A stretch of 64,000 nt of DNA from Pseudoxanthomonas sp. SL93. Lineage in GTDB: Bacteria; Pseudomonadota; Gammaproteobacteria; Xanthomonadales; Xanthomonadaceae. Shown piece by piece: positions 39,494 to 51,481 of the stretch. The DNA is taken from the NCBI RefSeq assembly GCF_026625825.1, contig NZ_CP113065.1, positions 248,001 to 312,000 on the forward strand, in the 5' to 3' direction. The notes beneath the pieces are model-generated. The model was given only the letters and a program-made list of their open reading frames with translations, had not been told where the DNA came from and did no database searches. Position 1 is the first letter of the stretch. Each line of letters starts with the position of its first letter. The position numbers and the translations under genes are program-made.

Positions 39494-40090
39494 ATGAGCA
39501 TGCGCATCTGGTTGCCCATCATGATTGCGTTGGCCGGCATGAGCATCGCCGGCCCGTCGCAAGGCATAGAAGTCGTGAACGACAGATTTACTGGAGAACG
39601 ATCGGTGTCCAACATCGTCAGTCCGGCCAAGGGTGACCTGCAGACGCCCATACGTGTGTTCAAGGTAGTGCAAGAAAAGACGGGCCAAGTCACCTACGGC
39701 GCGATCTTTATGACCGTAGCGAGAGAGTGGCGATACTTGAATTGCCATTCTTTCGATTGGTTGGTCGACGGTGAGCCTATGAAGCCCATCGAGCCGGCAG
39801 CTCATCGCGGAGAAGTGATGAGGGGAGGGGCAGTGTCGGTCTTGGAAGTGGTGTACATGGGACTATCCCGCGAACAGTTTCAGCAACTCGCTGATGCACA
39901 GAAGGTCGAGTACAGGATATGTCGGGACGAGTTCCAACTTACCGGGGAAGATCTGGTGGGCATCAAGGAAGTCATACGGCGGTTCGACAACCCTACTGCC
40001 GCACCGGCCAGTGAAGCCGAGTCACCCGCGAGAACGGATATCAAGCCACGTGCCTCTGGGGATATGAAGTACGAGCCACGCATTCGCTGA
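39494..40090 (+). CDS. Secreted hypothetical protein
   Basis: A 198-aa protein whose ATG at 39494 is preceded by GTGAGG and opens a clear signal peptide (MRIWLPIMIALAGMSIAGPSQG). The mature part has an alternating pattern suggestive of a beta-rich fold and two cysteines, then a Pro/Ala/Glu-rich tail. I recognise no family. Divergent from the preceding coiled-coil protein across a 217-base gap with no visible regulatory palindrome. Confidence 0.8.
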   Translation: MSMRIWLPIMIALAGMSIAGPSQGIEVVNDRFTGERSVSNIVSPAKGDLQTPIRVFKVVQEKTGQVTYGAIFMTVAREWRYLNCHSFDWLVDGEPMKPIEPAAHRGEVMRGGAVSVLEVVYMGLSREQFQQLADAQKVEYRICRDEFQLTGEDLVGIKEVIRRFDNPTAAPASEAESPARTDIKPRASGDMKYEPRIR

Positions 40091-40187
40091 GAGTTGTGCC
40101 ACTGGCAGTTCCGCGCTGTCCCGACATCAGAAGGCCGTGAGCCCCGGCTTCCCACCGGCTTACCACCCCATCCCGAACACCCCCACA

Positions 40188-40217
40188 TTGACCCACCCCC
40201 GCCCCAACCCCTAAAAT
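40188..40217 (+). promoter_or_regulatory. Promoter for tRNA-Thr
   Basis: TTGACC, 18 bases, TAAAAT, ending 10 bases before the tRNA. It has the same hexamers and spacing as the rplU promoter. Confidence 0.65.
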
Positions 40218-40227
40218 CCATGCCCCG

Positions 40228-40303
40228 GCCGGAATAGCTCAGTTGGTAGAGCGCGTCATTCGTAATGATGAGGTCGTAGGTTCGATTCCTATTTCCGGCA
40301 CCA
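40228..40303 (+). tRNA. tRNA-Thr (anticodon CGT)
   Basis: A 76-base cloverleaf: acceptor GCCGGAA pairs with TTCCGGC, D-arm GCTC...GAGC, anticodon stem CGTCA/TGATG with loop TTCGTAA (anticodon 40261-40263), and T-loop GTTCGATTC. The discriminator is A and CCA is encoded. Confidence 0.97.
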
Positions 40304-40311
40304 GTTGTGAC

Positions 40312-40340
40312 AAAGCCCCGCTTCGGCGGGGCTTTGTTTT
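40312..40340 (+). terminator. Terminator after tRNA-Thr
   Basis: AAAGCCCCGC-TTCG-GCGGGGCTTT followed by GTTTTT. Confidence 0.93.
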
Positions 40341-40409
40341 TGCGGTGTCTCGCCGGGGGAGACGCGGGGCCGATACAGTAGCCGCCTGATCGTCATCCGC
40401 TGGAACCCC

Positions 40410-41798
40410 GTGGCCAAGACCTCCTCCAAAGCCCGTACCGCCTTTGTCTGCGGTGAATGCGGCGCCGAACACAGCAAATGGCAGGGCCAGTGCGCCGACT
40501 GCGGGGCGTGGAACTCGCTGAGCGAGATCGTGCTGGAACCGGCCGCCGCCACGCCCGCCGCCCGCCGCAGCGGCTGGGCCGGCAAGGCCGAAGCCCCCAA
40601 GATCACCGCCCTCAAAGACGTGCGCCACAGCGAAGAGGCGCGCGTGACCACCGGCATCGGCGAATTCGACCGCGTGCTGGGTGGCGGCCTGGTGGAAGGC
40701 GCCGTGGTGCTGGTGGGCGGCGACCCGGGCATCGGCAAATCCACCCTGCTGCTGCAGGCGGTGGCGAAGATGGCGGCCAACTTCCCGGCGCTGTACGTGA
40801 CCGGCGAGGAATCGCTGGCCCAGGTCGCCGGCCGCGCCGTGCGCCTGGACCTGCCGCTGGACAACCTGCAGGCGCTGGCCGAGACGGGCATCGAGACCAT
40901 CCTGCAGCACGCCTCGGTGGCGCGGCCGAAACTGATCGTCGCCGATTCCGTGCAGACCCTGTGGACCGAATCGCTGACCGCCGCGCCCGGCTCGGTCAGC
41001 CAGGTGCGCGAGAGCGCCGCCCGGCTGGTGCGCTACGCCAAGGAGACCGGCACGGCCGTGTTCCTGGTGGGCCACGTGACCAAGGAGGGCGGCATTGCCG
41101 GCCCGCGCGTGCTGGAGCACATGGTGGATGCGGTGCTGTATTTCGAAGGCGAGAGCGGCAGCCGCTTCCGCGTGCTGCGCGCGTTCAAGAACCGCTTCGG
41201 TGCGGTGAACGAACTGGGCGTGTTCGCGATGGGCGAAAAGGGGCTGAAGGAAGTCCCCAACCCGTCGGCGATCTTCCTGTCCGGCGGCAGCACGCAACAG
41301 CCCGGCAGTTGCGTGCTGGTCACCCGCGAGGGCACGCGCCCGCTGATGGTGGAAGTGCAGGCGCTGGTGGACAGCTCGCCGCTGTCCAACCCGCGCCGCG
41401 TGGCGGTGGGCCTGGAGCAGAACCGCCTGGCCATGCTGCTGGCCGTGCTGCACCGGCATGGCGGCGTGGTGGTGGGCGACCAGGACGTGTTCGTGAATGT
41501 CGTCGGCGGCATCCGCGTGCAGGAAACCGCGGCCGACCTGCCGGTGCTGCTGGCGGTGCTGTCCTCGCTGCGCGACCGCCCGCTGGCCGAGAAGACCGTG
41601 GCCTTCGGCGAAGTGGGCCTGTCCGGCGAGATCCGCCCCGTGCCCAACGGCGAGGAGCGCCTGCGCGAAGCGGCCACGCACGGCTTCAAGCGCGCCATCG
41701 TGCCGAAAGGCAACGCGCCGAAGTCGGGCATGTTCAAAGGGTTGGACGTGGTGCCGGTGGAGCGGCTGTCGCAGGCGCTGGAGGCGGCGGCGGAGTAG
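40410..41798 (+). CDS. radA: DNA repair protein RadA
   Basis: A 462-aa RecA-like branch-migration helicase for recombination intermediates. The N-terminal zinc finger C-x2-C-xn-C-x2-C is in VCGECGAEHSKWQGQCADC. Walker A is VGGDPGIGKSTLLLQ, the RadA KNRFG motif is FKNRFGAVNELGVF, and there is a C-terminal Lon-like domain (VVGGIRVQETAADLPVLLAVLSSL). The start is GTG at 40410, which gives the zinc finger its normal position. Confidence 0.97.
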   Translation: MAKTSSKARTAFVCGECGAEHSKWQGQCADCGAWNSLSEIVLEPAAATPAARRSGWAGKAEAPKITALKDVRHSEEARVTTGIGEFDRVLGGGLVEGAVVLVGGDPGIGKSTLLLQAVAKMAANFPALYVTGEESLAQVAGRAVRLDLPLDNLQALAETGIETILQHASVARPKLIVADSVQTLWTESLTAAPGSVSQVRESAARLVRYAKETGTAVFLVGHVTKEGGIAGPRVLEHMVDAVLYFEGESGSRFRVLRAFKNRFGAVNELGVFAMGEKGLKEVPNPSAIFLSGGSTQQPGSCVLVTREGTRPLMVEVQALVDSSPLSNPRRVAVGLEQNRLAMLLAVLHRHGGVVVGDQDVFVNVVGGIRVQETAADLPVLLAVLSSLRDRPLAEKTVAFGEVGLSGEIRPVPNGEERLREAATHGFKRAIVPKGNAPKSGMFKGLDVVPVERLSQALEAAAE

Positions 41799-41819
41799 GG
41801 CGGGTTGTTGGGAGCGACT

Positions 41820-41914
41820 GTAGGAGCGACGTAAGTCGCGACCGCACGGCCGGCGCACGCGATGGCCTTCAATGGAGATTCGACCTCGCGGTCGCGACTT
41901 ACGTCGCTCCTACA
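41820..41914. repeat. REP inverted pair 4
   Basis: GTAGGAGCGACGTAAGTCGCGACC (41820-41843) and its inverted partner (41890-41914) are separated by about 46 bases between convergent genes. Just left of it is a partial extra REP start (GGGAGCGAC at 41810-41818), as if one copy had inserted beside another. Confidence 0.88.
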
Positions 41915-41928
41915 GAGGCATCAAGGCA

Positions 41929-42720
41929 CTACGCCCGCCGCAACACCATCTCGTACACGAACGTGCTGCCGAAGAACGCCAGCAGCAGCAGGGCCATGGC
42001 GGTCAGGGTCCAGTGCACCGCTTTCGACCCGCGCCAGCCGTAGCGCCAGCGCCCCATCAGCAGCGCGCCGAAGGTCAGCCAGGACAGCACGCTCAGCACG
42101 GTCTTGTGCGCCAGGCGCTGGGCCAGGAAATCCTGCACGAACAGCACACCGGTCAACAGCGTGGCGGTCAGCAGGATGAAGCCGACCAGGATCGTGCGGA
42201 ACAGCAGTTCCTCCAGCTCGGTGAGCGGCGGCAGTGCGCGCAGCCACACGTGGAATTCGCGACGGCGCAGGGCACGTTCCTGCACCCACAGCATCACCGC
42301 CAGCAGCGCGGCGATGGCCAGCGTGGCGTAGGCCAGCAGCGCCAGCCACGCATGCAGCTGCACGCGCCAGTCCAGGCCATCGGCGGGCTTGTGGCCGTTC
42401 AGGTGGTAGGTGAGCAGCAGCGCGGCCGCCAGCGGGAAGGCGATGACGCCCAGCGCCGCCATGCGCCCCTGCGCACCGACCAGCGTGGTGATGGCGGCCA
42501 TGCCCAGCGTGACCAGCGACAGCGCGGCGAAGAAATGCATGTCCGGCCCGCCGGCGGTCTGCCAGGCCACCTGCAGGTGGTAGGCGCCATGCAGCAGCAC
42601 CGCCGCCAGCGCCGGCCACAGCCAGTGGCGCTGCGCGTCCACCTGGTCCTGCACGACGGCACGGACCAGCAGGGCGGTGGCCAGCAGATAGAGCGCGACG
42701 GCGATGAGAACGATTGTCAT
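41929..42720 (-). CDS. Cytochrome c assembly-type inner-membrane protein
   Basis: A 263-aa polytopic protein with about eight helices and the Cyt_C_asm family pattern (WRVQLHAWLALLAYATLAIAALLAVMLWVQERALRRR, then TEELLFRTILVGFILLTATLLTGVLF and HKTVLSVLSWLTFGALLMGRWRYGWRG). The His residues in the periplasm-facing loops suggest haem handling, as in CcsA/CcmC relatives. It is the YpjD-like copy that sits beside ffh in many gammaproteobacteria. It is divergent from ffh across 93 bases, with the ffh -10 TATAAT at 42776. Confidence 0.85.
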   Translation of the reverse strand: MTIVLIAVALYLLATALLVRAVVQDQVDAQRHWLWPALAAVLLHGAYHLQVAWQTAGGPDMHFFAALSLVTLGMAAITTLVGAQGRMAALGVIAFPLAAALLLTYHLNGHKPADGLDWRVQLHAWLALLAYATLAIAALLAVMLWVQERALRRREFHVWLRALPPLTELEELLFRTILVGFILLTATLLTGVLFVQDFLAQRLAHKTVLSVLSWLTFGALLMGRWRYGWRGSKAVHWTLTAMALLLLAFFGSTFVYEMVLRRA

Positions 42721-42813
42721 CAGGGAAGTGTCGCATATCGGCCGACCCCTTCAAGGGGAGGCCGGTGGGGCGGGCTATAATCCCGCTCCGCTTTCACCTG
42801 CCGTGCCCCCTCC

Positions 42814-44184
42814 ATGTTCGAATCCCTGACCCAGCGACTCTCCGGCACCATCGAACGCCTGCGTGGCCGTGGCCGCCTGAGCGAGGAAAACATCCGCGAA
42901 GCCACCCGCGAGGTGCGCATCGCGCTGCTGGAAGCCGACGTGGCGCTGCCGGTGGTGCAGGCGCTGATCGAGCGCATCAAGGTGCGCGCGGTCGGCCAGG
43001 AAGTCCTCAAGTCGCTGACCCCCGGCCAGGCGCTGATCAAGATCGTCCGCGATGAGCTGACCGCGGTGATGGGGTCGCAGGCCACCGACCTGAACCTCAA
43101 CGTGCCCGCACCCGCTGTCATCCTGATGGCGGGCCTGCAGGGCGCCGGCAAGACCACCACCGTCGGCAAGCTGGCCAAGCACCTGCGCGAGAAGCGCAAG
43201 AAGAAGGTGATGGTGGTCAGCGCGGACGTCTACCGCCCGGCCGCCATCGAGCAGCTGAAGACGCTGGCCCAGCAGGTGGACGTGCTGTTCTTCCCGTCCG
43301 ATGCCGAGCAGAAGCCCGAAGCCATCGTCCGCGCCGCCATCGACGATGCGAAGAAGTCCTTCGTCGACGTGCTGATCGTCGATACCGCCGGCCGCCTGGC
43401 GATCGACGAAGCGATGATGGCCGAGATCAAGGGCCTGCACGCGGCGGTGAAGCCGGTGGAGACGCTGTTCGTCGTGGACGCGATGACCGGCCAGGATGCC
43501 GCCAACACCGCCAAGGCCTTCAGCGAAGCCTTGCCGCTGACCGGCGTGGTGCTGACCAAGACCGACGGCGATGCGCGCGGTGGCGCGGCGCTGTCGGTGC
43601 GCTATATCACCGGCAAGCCGATCAAGTTCATCGGCGTGGGCGAAAAGCCCGACGGCCTGGATGTATTCCACCCGGAACGCGTGGCCAACCGCATCCTCGA
43701 CATGGGCGACGTGCTGTCGCTGGTCGAGCAGGTGGAGCAGAGCGTCGACCGCGAGAAGGCCGAGAAGCTGGCCGCGAAGGTCATCAAGGGCAAGAAGTTC
43801 GACCTGAACGACATGCGCGACCAGCTGGAACAGATGCAGAACATGGGCGGCATCAGCGGCCTGATGGACAAGCTGCCGGGCATGGGACAGATTCCCGAGC
43901 ACGTGAAGCAGCAGGTGCAGCAGGGCAAGGAAGTGCCGCGCATGATCGCCATCATCGGTTCGATGACGAAGAAGGAACGCCGCAACCCGGCGCTGCTAAA
44001 CGGCTCGCGCCGCGCCCGCATCGCGCGCGGTTCCGGCACCACGCCCGCCGACGTCAACAAGCTGATGAAGCAGTACCAGCAGATGGAAAAGATGATGGGC
44101 AAGCTGGCCGGCGGCGGCATGAAAGGCCTGATGCGCGGCATGAAGGGCATGATGGGTGCCCGCGGCGGCATGCCGTTCCGTTGA
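42814..44184 (+). CDS. ffh: Signal recognition particle protein Ffh
   Basis: A 456-aa SRP54 GTPase. The N domain is followed by the G domain (G1 MAGLQGAGKTTTVGKLA, G3 DTAGRL, G4 LTKTDGDARGG) and a Met-rich M domain. The M domain includes the 4.5S RNA-binding helix (KKERRNPALLNGSRRARIARGSGT) and a long tail of GMKG/GMM repeats. It targets membrane proteins with FtsY and 4.5S RNA. Confidence 0.97.
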   Translation: MFESLTQRLSGTIERLRGRGRLSEENIREATREVRIALLEADVALPVVQALIERIKVRAVGQEVLKSLTPGQALIKIVRDELTAVMGSQATDLNLNVPAPAVILMAGLQGAGKTTTVGKLAKHLREKRKKKVMVVSADVYRPAAIEQLKTLAQQVDVLFFPSDAEQKPEAIVRAAIDDAKKSFVDVLIVDTAGRLAIDEAMMAEIKGLHAAVKPVETLFVVDAMTGQDAANTAKAFSEALPLTGVVLTKTDGDARGGAALSVRYITGKPIKFIGVGEKPDGLDVFHPERVANRILDMGDVLSLVEQVEQSVDREKAEKLAAKVIKGKKFDLNDMRDQLEQMQNMGGISGLMDKLPGMGQIPEHVKQQVQQGKEVPRMIAIIGSMTKKERRNPALLNGSRRARIARGSGTTPADVNKLMKQYQQMEKMMGKLAGGGMKGLMRGMKGMMGARGGMPFR

Positions 44185-44200
44185 GGCTTTCTGCCTGTCG

Positions 44201-44285
44201 TGGGAGCGACGCAAGTCGCGATCGCGAGAACGAAAGCACCCCGAGATATGTTGGCATGCGGTCGCGACTGACGTCGCTCCTGCAA
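44201..44285. repeat. REP inverted pair 5
   Basis: TGGGAGCGACGCAAGTCGCGAT (44201-44222) faces the inverted copy GGTCGCGACTGACGTCGCTCCTGCA (44260-44284), with about 37 bases between. It occupies most of the 121-base gap between ffh and the aminotransferase gene. Confidence 0.85.
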
Positions 44286-44305
44286 GGGAATCAGAAGGCG
44301 TCCGC

Positions 44306-45106
44306 ATGACCTCGGCTTTCCTCAACGGCAAACCCGCCACCGCCGACGACCTGCGCGCATTGGCGTTGGCCAACTATGGCCATTTCACTTCGATGCAGGT
44401 GCGCGATGGCGCGGTGCAGGGACGCGCGTTGCACGTAGAACGTCTGGAAGAAGCCACGCTCGCCCTGTTCGGCAGCGGGCTGGATGGCGACGATGCATTG
44501 AAGCAGGCCGCGCAGGTGATGGGGCAGGCCGGCCTGCGCGATGCGTCGGTGCGCATCACCGTGTTCTCCACGCGGTTCGACTACCGCGATCCTGCGCGGA
44601 GCGTCACCCCCGACGTGCTGGTGTCGCTGGCGCCACCGTCACCGCCGGACAAGCCCGAGCTGCGGGTGAAGTCCTATCCGTTCGTGCGTCCCTTGCCGCA
44701 GTACAAGCACGTGGGGACCTTCCCGCTGTTCCACTACCGCCGCCAGGCGGTGGCGGACGGGTACGACGACGCACTGTTCGTCGATCCGGCCGGGCAGGTG
44801 GTCGAGGGGTCGATCTGGAACCTGGGCCTGTGGGATGGAAAAACAGTGGCCTGGCCCGAGGGGCCGGCATTGCGCGGCACGGCTGAGCGGTTGCTGCGAC
44901 AGGCGCTGGAAGAGGTGGGCGTCCCGCAGCGGTGCGGGCCTATCCCGCTGGCCGAGTTGGGCCGCTACCGGGCGGGATTCGCCTGCAATGCCAGCGGCCT
45001 GCAGCCGGTCACCGCCGTGGATGGTGTCGCACTGGGTGCTGATACCGCGCTGATGGCGCGCCTGCAGGCCGCGCTGGATCGCCATCCGTGGCAGTCGCTG
45101 GGCTGA
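44306..45106 (+). CDS. Class IV aminotransferase (aminodeoxychorismate lyase-like)
   Basis: A 266-aa PLP enzyme of fold type IV. The PLP lysine is probably in [20 protein letters not shown]. The cofactor-binding Glu is in [19 protein letters not shown], and the C-terminal phosphate-binding loop is [15 protein letters not shown]. Members are either PabC (4-amino-4-deoxychorismate lyase for folate) or branched-chain/D-amino-acid transaminases. The genomic context does not decide. ATG at 44306 lies just after the REP pair. Confidence 0.82.
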   Translation: MTSAFLNGKPATADDLRALALANYGHFTSMQVRDGAVQGRALHVERLEEATLALFGSGLDGDDALKQAAQVMGQAGLRDASVRITVFSTRFDYRDPARSVTPDVLVSLAPPSPPDKPELRVKSYPFVRPLPQYKHVGTFPLFHYRRQAVADGYDDALFVDPAGQVVEGSIWNLGLWDGKTVAWPEGPALRGTAERLLRQALEEVGVPQRCGPIPLAELGRYRAGFACNASGLQPVTAVDGVALGADTALMARLQAALDRHPWQSLG

Positions 45107-45209
45107 TTCCCGGGCAAGGCAGGGGGGTGGGTTTTCCTGTCGCTTTCAATGGCTTAGAATAGCGGGCTTACCTCGCCATTCTGGCGACTGGGCAACACTG
45201 GAAAACACC

Positions 45210-45467
45210 ATGGTCAAGATCCGTCTCACCCGCGGCGGCGCGAAGAAGCGCCCCTTCTACCACATCATCGTCACCGACTCGCGCAGCGCGCGTGACGGTC
45301 GCAACATCGAGCGCGTGGGTTACTACAACCCCGTCGCCGCCGGCAACGAAAAGCGCATCGAGCTGGACATCGCCCGCATCGACCATTGGGTCGGCAACGG
45401 CGCGCAGCTGACCGAGAAGGTCCGCAACCTGTACAAGGAAGCGTCCAAGTCCGCCCCGGCGGCCTGA
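45210..45467 (+). CDS. rpsP: 30S ribosomal protein S16
   Basis: An 85-aa protein starting [25 protein letters not shown]. First gene of the rpsP-rimM-trmD-rplS operon; TAGAAT at about 45157 is a plausible -10. Confidence 0.98.
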   Translation: MVKIRLTRGGAKKRPFYHIIVTDSRSARDGRNIERVGYYNPVAAGNEKRIELDIARIDHWVGNGAQLTEKVRNLYKEASKSAPAA

Positions 45468-45505
45468 GTGACGCGGCCGCGCCTCCGGCGCGGCCCCTCG
45501 TTCGC

Positions 45506-46033
45506 ATGAACACCGAGCGCCCACCGACCCCGCAGAAAATGATTCTGCTGGGAAGGCTTCTGGGCGCTTTTGGTGTGCGCGGCCAGATCAAGATCGAATC
45601 CTGGACCGAGCCGCGCGACGCCATCTTCCGCTACCAGCCGTGGACGCTGCGCGACGCCAGCGGCGCCGAACGCGAATTCTCCGGCGCACGTGGCAAGGCC
45701 TCGGGCAAGCACCTGGTAGCCACGCTGCCGGGCGTGGAAGACCGCGATGAGGTGGAAGCCATGCGCGGGCTGGAGATCTTCGTCCCGCGGTCGGCCTTGC
45801 CGCCGCCGAGTGCCGGGGAGTTCTACTGGGTCGACCTGGAAGGCCTGCGCGTGGTCAATGCGGACGGGACCGATTTCGGTACCGTCTCGCACCTGTTTTC
45901 CACGGGCGCCAACGACGTGCTGGTCGCGCGTGGTGATCGCGAGCGACTGATTCCGTTCGTCGAACCGGAGTATGTGCGCGCGGTGGATTTCGATGCCGGC
46001 GTGGTCACGGTGGACTGGGATCCCGAGTTCTGA
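45506..46033 (+). CDS. rimM: Ribosome maturation factor RimM
   Basis: A 175-aa 16S processing factor that binds S19 in the 30S head. The RimM N-terminal domain ([20 protein letters not shown]) and C-terminal PRC-barrel ([39 protein letters not shown], then [15 protein letters not shown]) are clear. ATG at 45506 fits the operon spacing after rpsP (38 bases). Confidence 0.96.
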   Translation: MNTERPPTPQKMILLGRLLGAFGVRGQIKIESWTEPRDAIFRYQPWTLRDASGAEREFSGARGKASGKHLVATLPGVEDRDEVEAMRGLEIFVPRSALPPPSAGEFYWVDLEGLRVVNADGTDFGTVSHLFSTGANDVLVARGDRERLIPFVEPEYVRAVDFDAGVVTVDWDPEF

Positions 46034-46094
46034 CGGCGAGGGCGGCCTGCTAGCCCGCGCGGCAAACCGGGCCTCCACCCTTTACTCTTCGCCC

Positions 46095-46865
46095 ATGCGC
46101 ATCGACGTACTGACCCTGTTCCCCGAGTTCATCGCCCAGGCCGCCGCCGTTGGCGTGGTGGGCCGTGCACAGGAGCGGGGACTGCTGGCCTTGCAGGGCT
46201 GGAATCCGCGCGACTACGCCGCCGGCGGCTACCGTCGAGTGGACGACCGCCCTTTCGGGGGCGGGCCCGGCATGGTGATGATGATCGAGCCCTTGCAGGC
46301 TTGCCTGTCTGCGGCGCGGGCGGCTGATCCCGCGCCGGCCCCGGTCATCTACCTGAGTCCGCAGGGGCGGCCGTTGACGCAGAAGATCGTGCGCGAGCTG
46401 GCCGCGCAGCCCCGCCTGATCCTGCTGTGCGGGCGCTACGAGGGGGTGGACGAGCGCTTCCTGGCCGCCGAAGTGGACCAGGAGATCTCCATCGGCGACT
46501 ACGTGCTGACCGGCGGCGAACTGGCCGCGGCCGTGCTGATCGATGCGGTCGCCCGCCTGCAGGACGGGGCGTTGAACGACGCCGATTCGGCGGTGCAGGA
46601 CAGTTTCGAAGGTGACGGCCTCTTGGACTGCCCGCACTACACCCAGCCCAGCGTCCACCCGCTGGGCGAGGTACCGGCCGTGTTGCGGTCCGGGGACCAC
46701 GCCGCCATCGCCCGCTGGCGGCGGCAGCAGTCACTGGGTCGCACCTGGCTGCGCCGGCCCGACCTGCTGGACGAAAGCCGCCTCTCCAAGGCCGACCGCG
46801 CCCTGCTGGAGGCCTTCCGCCAGGCCCGGGCCACCCGGGAAGAGGGCGGGCAGGGCCAGCCCTAG
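46095..46865 (+). CDS. trmD: tRNA (guanine-37-N1)-methyltransferase
   Basis: A 256-aa SPOUT enzyme making m1G37. Landmarks are [29 protein letters not shown], the SAM-binding knot [33 protein letters not shown], and the linker [35 protein letters not shown] with the catalytic Asp. It has the normal position between rimM and rplS. Confidence 0.97.
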   Translation: MRIDVLTLFPEFIAQAAAVGVVGRAQERGLLALQGWNPRDYAAGGYRRVDDRPFGGGPGMVMMIEPLQACLSAARAADPAPAPVIYLSPQGRPLTQKIVRELAAQPRLILLCGRYEGVDERFLAAEVDQEISIGDYVLTGGELAAAVLIDAVARLQDGALNDADSAVQDSFEGDGLLDCPHYTQPSVHPLGEVPAVLRSGDHAAIARWRRQQSLGRTWLRRPDLLDESRLSKADRALLEAFRQARATREEGGQGQP

Positions 46866-47014
46866 CCACACGGGGCCGGAATCGGCTAGAATGCGCGACC
46901 CTTGGGCGGTTCACGCCTGCGGACCCCATAACAATATCGTGCAGCGCAATCCGGCGACTGCATCAGTTTCCGTTGTCGCAAGACACAGCCACGCCTAAAA
47001 GTATCGGTGCCAAC

Positions 47015-47413
47015 ATGAGCAAGCTCCTCCAGGAATTCGAAGCCTCCCAGATCCAGCGCGAGCTGCCCGCGTTCGGCCCCGGCGACACCGTCGTCGTCAA
47101 CGTCAAGGTGAAGGAAGGCAACCGTGAACGCGTGCAGGCGTACGAAGGCGTGGTCATCGCCAAGAAGAACGCCGGCCTGAACTCCGCCTTCACCGTGCGC
47201 AAGATCTCGCACGGCTATGGCGTCGAGCGCGTGTTCCAGACCCACAGCGCCACCATCGACTCGGTCGAAGTGAAGCGCCGCGGCAAGGTCCGCGCCGGGA
47301 AGCTGTACTACCTGCGTGACCTGGAAGGCAAGGCTGCCCGCATCAAGGAAGACCTGGCCGCCAACGCCGCCGCCAAGCAGGCCCGCCTGGCTGCCGCCGC
47401 CGCTGCAGAATAA
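47015..47413 (+). CDS. rplS: 50S ribosomal protein L19
   Basis: A 132-aa protein starting [26 protein letters not shown], with [27 protein letters not shown]. The tail is longer and Ala/Lys-rich ([18 protein letters not shown]) than E. coli L19. TAGAAT near 46885 upstream may be a separate promoter. Confidence 0.97.
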   Translation: MSKLLQEFEASQIQRELPAFGPGDTVVVNVKVKEGNRERVQAYEGVVIAKKNAGLNSAFTVRKISHGYGVERVFQTHSATIDSVEVKRRGKVRAGKLYYLRDLEGKAARIKEDLAANAAAKQARLAAAAAAE

Positions 47414-47435
47414 ACAGCGCCCAATGCGTTGTCCG

Positions 47436-47465
47436 GACGGCCACCTTCGGGTGGCCGTCTGCGTT
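47436..47465 (+). terminator. Terminator of the rpsP-rplS operon
   Basis: GACGGCCACC-TTCG-GGTGGCCGTC followed by TGCGTTTG. Confidence 0.85.
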
Positions 47466-47576
47466 TGTGCCGCCCTATTCGCGCGACACACGAGTCCGTG
47501 GTGCGTGGGGGTGGTGAACGGGCTTCCGCGGCCCCATCCATGACGAAGACTGATGCAGACGCTTTTCAGGAACACG

Positions 47577-47984
47577 ATGATCGAAACCGCTCCCTCCTCT
47601 GCTTCCCTCCGGCTTGATGTCTGGCTGTGGGCCGCGCGCTTCTTCAAGACGCGCAGCCTGGCCAAGCACGCGGTGGAAACCGGCAAGGTCGAGATCGGAG
47701 GCCAGCGCGCCAAGCCATCGCGGTCCGTGCGCGTGGGTGATGCGTTGGTCATCGCGCGCGGCGAAGAGCGTTACGAGATCACCGTGCTGGGGTTGAGCGA
47801 GCAGCGTGGACCGGCCGCCGCGGCGCAGACGTTGTACGCCGAATCGGAAGCATCGCGGCAGGCGCGTGAGGCACGGCTGGCGGCGCGGCGGGCGGAGCGC
47901 GCAGGCTACCAGGCGCCGGAAACCCGTCCGGACAAGCGTGCGCGCCGGCTGATCCGCGCACTGGGCGATATCGACGCGATGTGA
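47577..47984 (+). CDS. hslR: Ribosome-associated heat shock protein Hsp15
   Basis: A 135-aa S4-domain protein. SLRLDVWLWAARFFKTRSLAKHAVETGKVEIGGQRAKPSRSV is the S4 RNA-binding motif, followed by the basic C-terminal helix (SRQAREARLAARRAERA). Hsp15 rescues stalled 50S subunits carrying nascent chains. ATG at 47577 was chosen by the CAGGA site 6 bases upstream. Confidence 0.92.
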   Translation: MIETAPSSASLRLDVWLWAARFFKTRSLAKHAVETGKVEIGGQRAKPSRSVRVGDALVIARGEERYEITVLGLSEQRGPAAAAQTLYAESEASRQAREARLAARRAERAGYQAPETRPDKRARRLIRALGDIDAM

Positions 47985-48148
47985 TCGGCTGGCGGCGATG
48001 ATGCCGGCATTCCTGCCGTACCGCCGCAGTTGAAAGCGATCTGGCCGGGTAACGCGAGCGATCCGCGCCGCTGCCACGATTGCGCAGCAAGGGCGCAACG
48101 AAAAGAGGCGCCCGCAGGCGCCTCTCCATATCGATGATCGTGCTGGCC

Positions 48149-48766
48149 TCAGCGGCCGCCGCCGAACATGCCGCTGCCGATCTTGAGGATGTCGCCCAAC
48201 CCCAGCTGGCCATCGCCATCCTGGTCCAGCACCGCACCCATCAGGCCGCCACCCAGGCCGCCCTGTTGCTGGGCAACCTGGCGCTCCTGGCCCAGGACCT
48301 GGCTCAGGGCGCCGGGATTGGCGTTGCCCTGGCCCAAAAAGCGTTGTGCGAGGAACGACAGCACGATGGGGGCGAGGATCTTCATCAGCATCGCCGACTT
48401 GTCGCCGCCAAGGCCGGTAGCCTGTCCCAGGCTGGCTTCCGCACGCGGCTGTGCGCCGCCGAAGATGTGTCCCAGGATGGCGGCACCATCGGTCTGCCGG
48501 CTGGGGGCCGAGCCTCCGCCCAGCACCGCACCCAGCACACTGCCCAGGTCCAGCCCGGCGTGATCCTTCTGCAACGCGCCGAACAGGGCTTCCGCGCCTT
48601 GTGGCTGCGCCGCGTTCTTGCCCAGCGCACCCAGCAGCAGCGGCAGGGCCGCGGCCACCGCGCCGGAGGTCTGCATCTGCCCGATGCCAAGCTGCTGCGA
48701 GACCTGCTGCAACGGTGCACCCTGCAACTTGGTGAAGAGTTCTTCCGCGAGTGACTGGTTGCTCAT
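48149..48766 (-). CDS. DUF937 (YidB-like) protein with a terminal EF-hand-like loop
   Basis: A 205-aa protein with the DUF937 pattern (LFTKLQGAPLQQVSQQLGIGQMQTSGAVAAALPLLLGALGKNA) and Gly-rich linkers. Near the C terminus D-Q-D-G-D-G-Q-L-G-L-G-D fits the 12-position EF-hand loop, so calcium binding is possible. Function of the family is unknown. ATG at 48766 was chosen where family homology begins. Confidence 0.87.
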   Translation of the reverse strand: MSNQSLAEELFTKLQGAPLQQVSQQLGIGQMQTSGAVAAALPLLLGALGKNAAQPQGAEALFGALQKDHAGLDLGSVLGAVLGGGSAPSRQTDGAAILGHIFGGAQPRAEASLGQATGLGGDKSAMLMKILAPIVLSFLAQRFLGQGNANPGALSQVLGQERQVAQQQGGLGGGLMGAVLDQDGDGQLGLGDILKIGSGMFGGGR

Positions 48767-48991
48767 CGTATGCCGTCCTCCTGGACGTAGGTGAAAGTGC
48801 GCGCATGATGCTAGCGCCTTTCCACCGCATTCCCGACTCACATTGGAGCAGGGCCGACCAGCGGCCGACGCAGGCATGCCTCGGTGCGGAGAACGCTGCA
48901 CGCGTCATCGCCGGACCACTGCACAACGCTCGCCCTGGCCGGGAATGATCCAGGCCAGGGCAATGCACCCCGTCCACTCCTGCGCGCGGGC

Positions 48992-51331
<2,340 letters not shown>

Positions 51332-51481
51332 TCAGAGATGACGCGGGAAGGACACGCGGTCATGGCGCGGTGCGGGGTCGTCGGTTCTCGGGTATGAGGT
51401 GCGGCCATCGTGGCGCCGGCAGGCTTGTACATGGCTTACGTCCTCGTGGGCGTTGGCGGATGACGACCAGACTAGGCAACG

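Noticed and set aside
36590..40303. Integrative island inserted at tRNA-Thr
   Set aside because: The AT-rich genes lie on the 5' side of the tRNA, whereas integrases use the 3' end. There is no integrase gene and no repeat of the tRNA 3' end on the far side.
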